Assembly: GCA_012800135.1 (NCBI GenBank)
Contig: JAAZJV010000158.1
Coordinates: 1 to 5,638 of the forward strand
Source of the DNA: Clostridiaceae bacterium
Lineage (GTDB): Bacteria > Bacillota > Clostridia > Saccharofermentanales > DTU023
Length of the DNA: 5,638 bases
Reading direction: 5' to 3'
The notes beneath the pieces were generated by a model that was not told the DNA's origin, ran no database searches, and was given only the letters and a program-made list of their open reading frames with translations. How positions within the stretch are numbered: position 1 is the first letter of the stretch; every line of letters begins with the position of its first letter. The translations under genes and the position numbers were made by a program. Shown here piece after piece: positions 5,553-5,638 of this stretch.

Positions 5553-5638
5553 ATAAAGATCATTTATATAAGTAGGTCATTAGTGAAGTGCCTGTTGAGG
5601 ATACGTTTCGAGCATGCTGACCGTATAAAATGTACAAC

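Noticed and set aside
5584..5638. Possible start of a gene following the repressor (GTG at 5584, or ATG at 5630)
   Set aside because: There is no good ribosome binding site. The visible residues from the GTG are charged, unlike the hydrophobic N-terminus of an M56 peptidase, and the ATG leaves only three codons. Nothing can be claimed.

Overview
The window looks like an ordinary chromosomal stretch from a Bacillota-type bacterium, probably Clostridia. The basis is strong GGAGG ribosome binding sites, a Gram-positive style rpsO-pnp cluster, a BlaI/MecI-type repressor, mid-GC coding DNA and clearly AT-richer intergenic DNA. The class is inference, and no genus can be read from the sequence. I see no CRISPR array, insertion sequence, tRNA or rRNA, phage gene or toxin-antitoxin pair.

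Layout. The left part (1-3270) is one minus-strand block read right to left. It has an extended -10 promoter, rpsO (ribosomal protein S15), a 335-base structured gap, pnp (polynucleotide phosphorylase with a long Arg/Gly/Asp-rich tail), and the first 11 codons of another gene that runs off the left edge. Diverging from rpsO is a lone plus-strand gene (3379-3831) for a small two-helix membrane protein resembling DUF3592 proteins. It converges on a minus-strand TrmH/SpoU-family RNA 2'-O-methyltransferase gene (3963-4817), with a 9-bp inverted repeat between the two. A 366-base AT-rich gap follows. It ends in a clear sigma-A-type promoter for a BlaI/MecI/CopY-family repressor (5184-5552). The last 86 bases contain no gene I can support.

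How the genes fit together. rpsO and pnp are the conserved translation and RNA-decay pair, and the methyltransferase also acts on structured RNA, so most of the window is RNA housekeeping. The repressor is a separate regulatory unit. Its promoter carries two copies of the same 16-bp dyad, GTTTA-N6-TAAAC, centred 26 bp apart. One covers the spacer and most of the -10, the other lies just downstream of the likely start site. This is the clearest regulatory signal in the window and suggests autorepression; the target operon probably lies beyond the right edge.

The points most worth a second look are the tandem operator, the disordered PNPase tail and the three stem-loops between rpsO and pnp. 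I found no convincing evidence for a wholly new biological system here.
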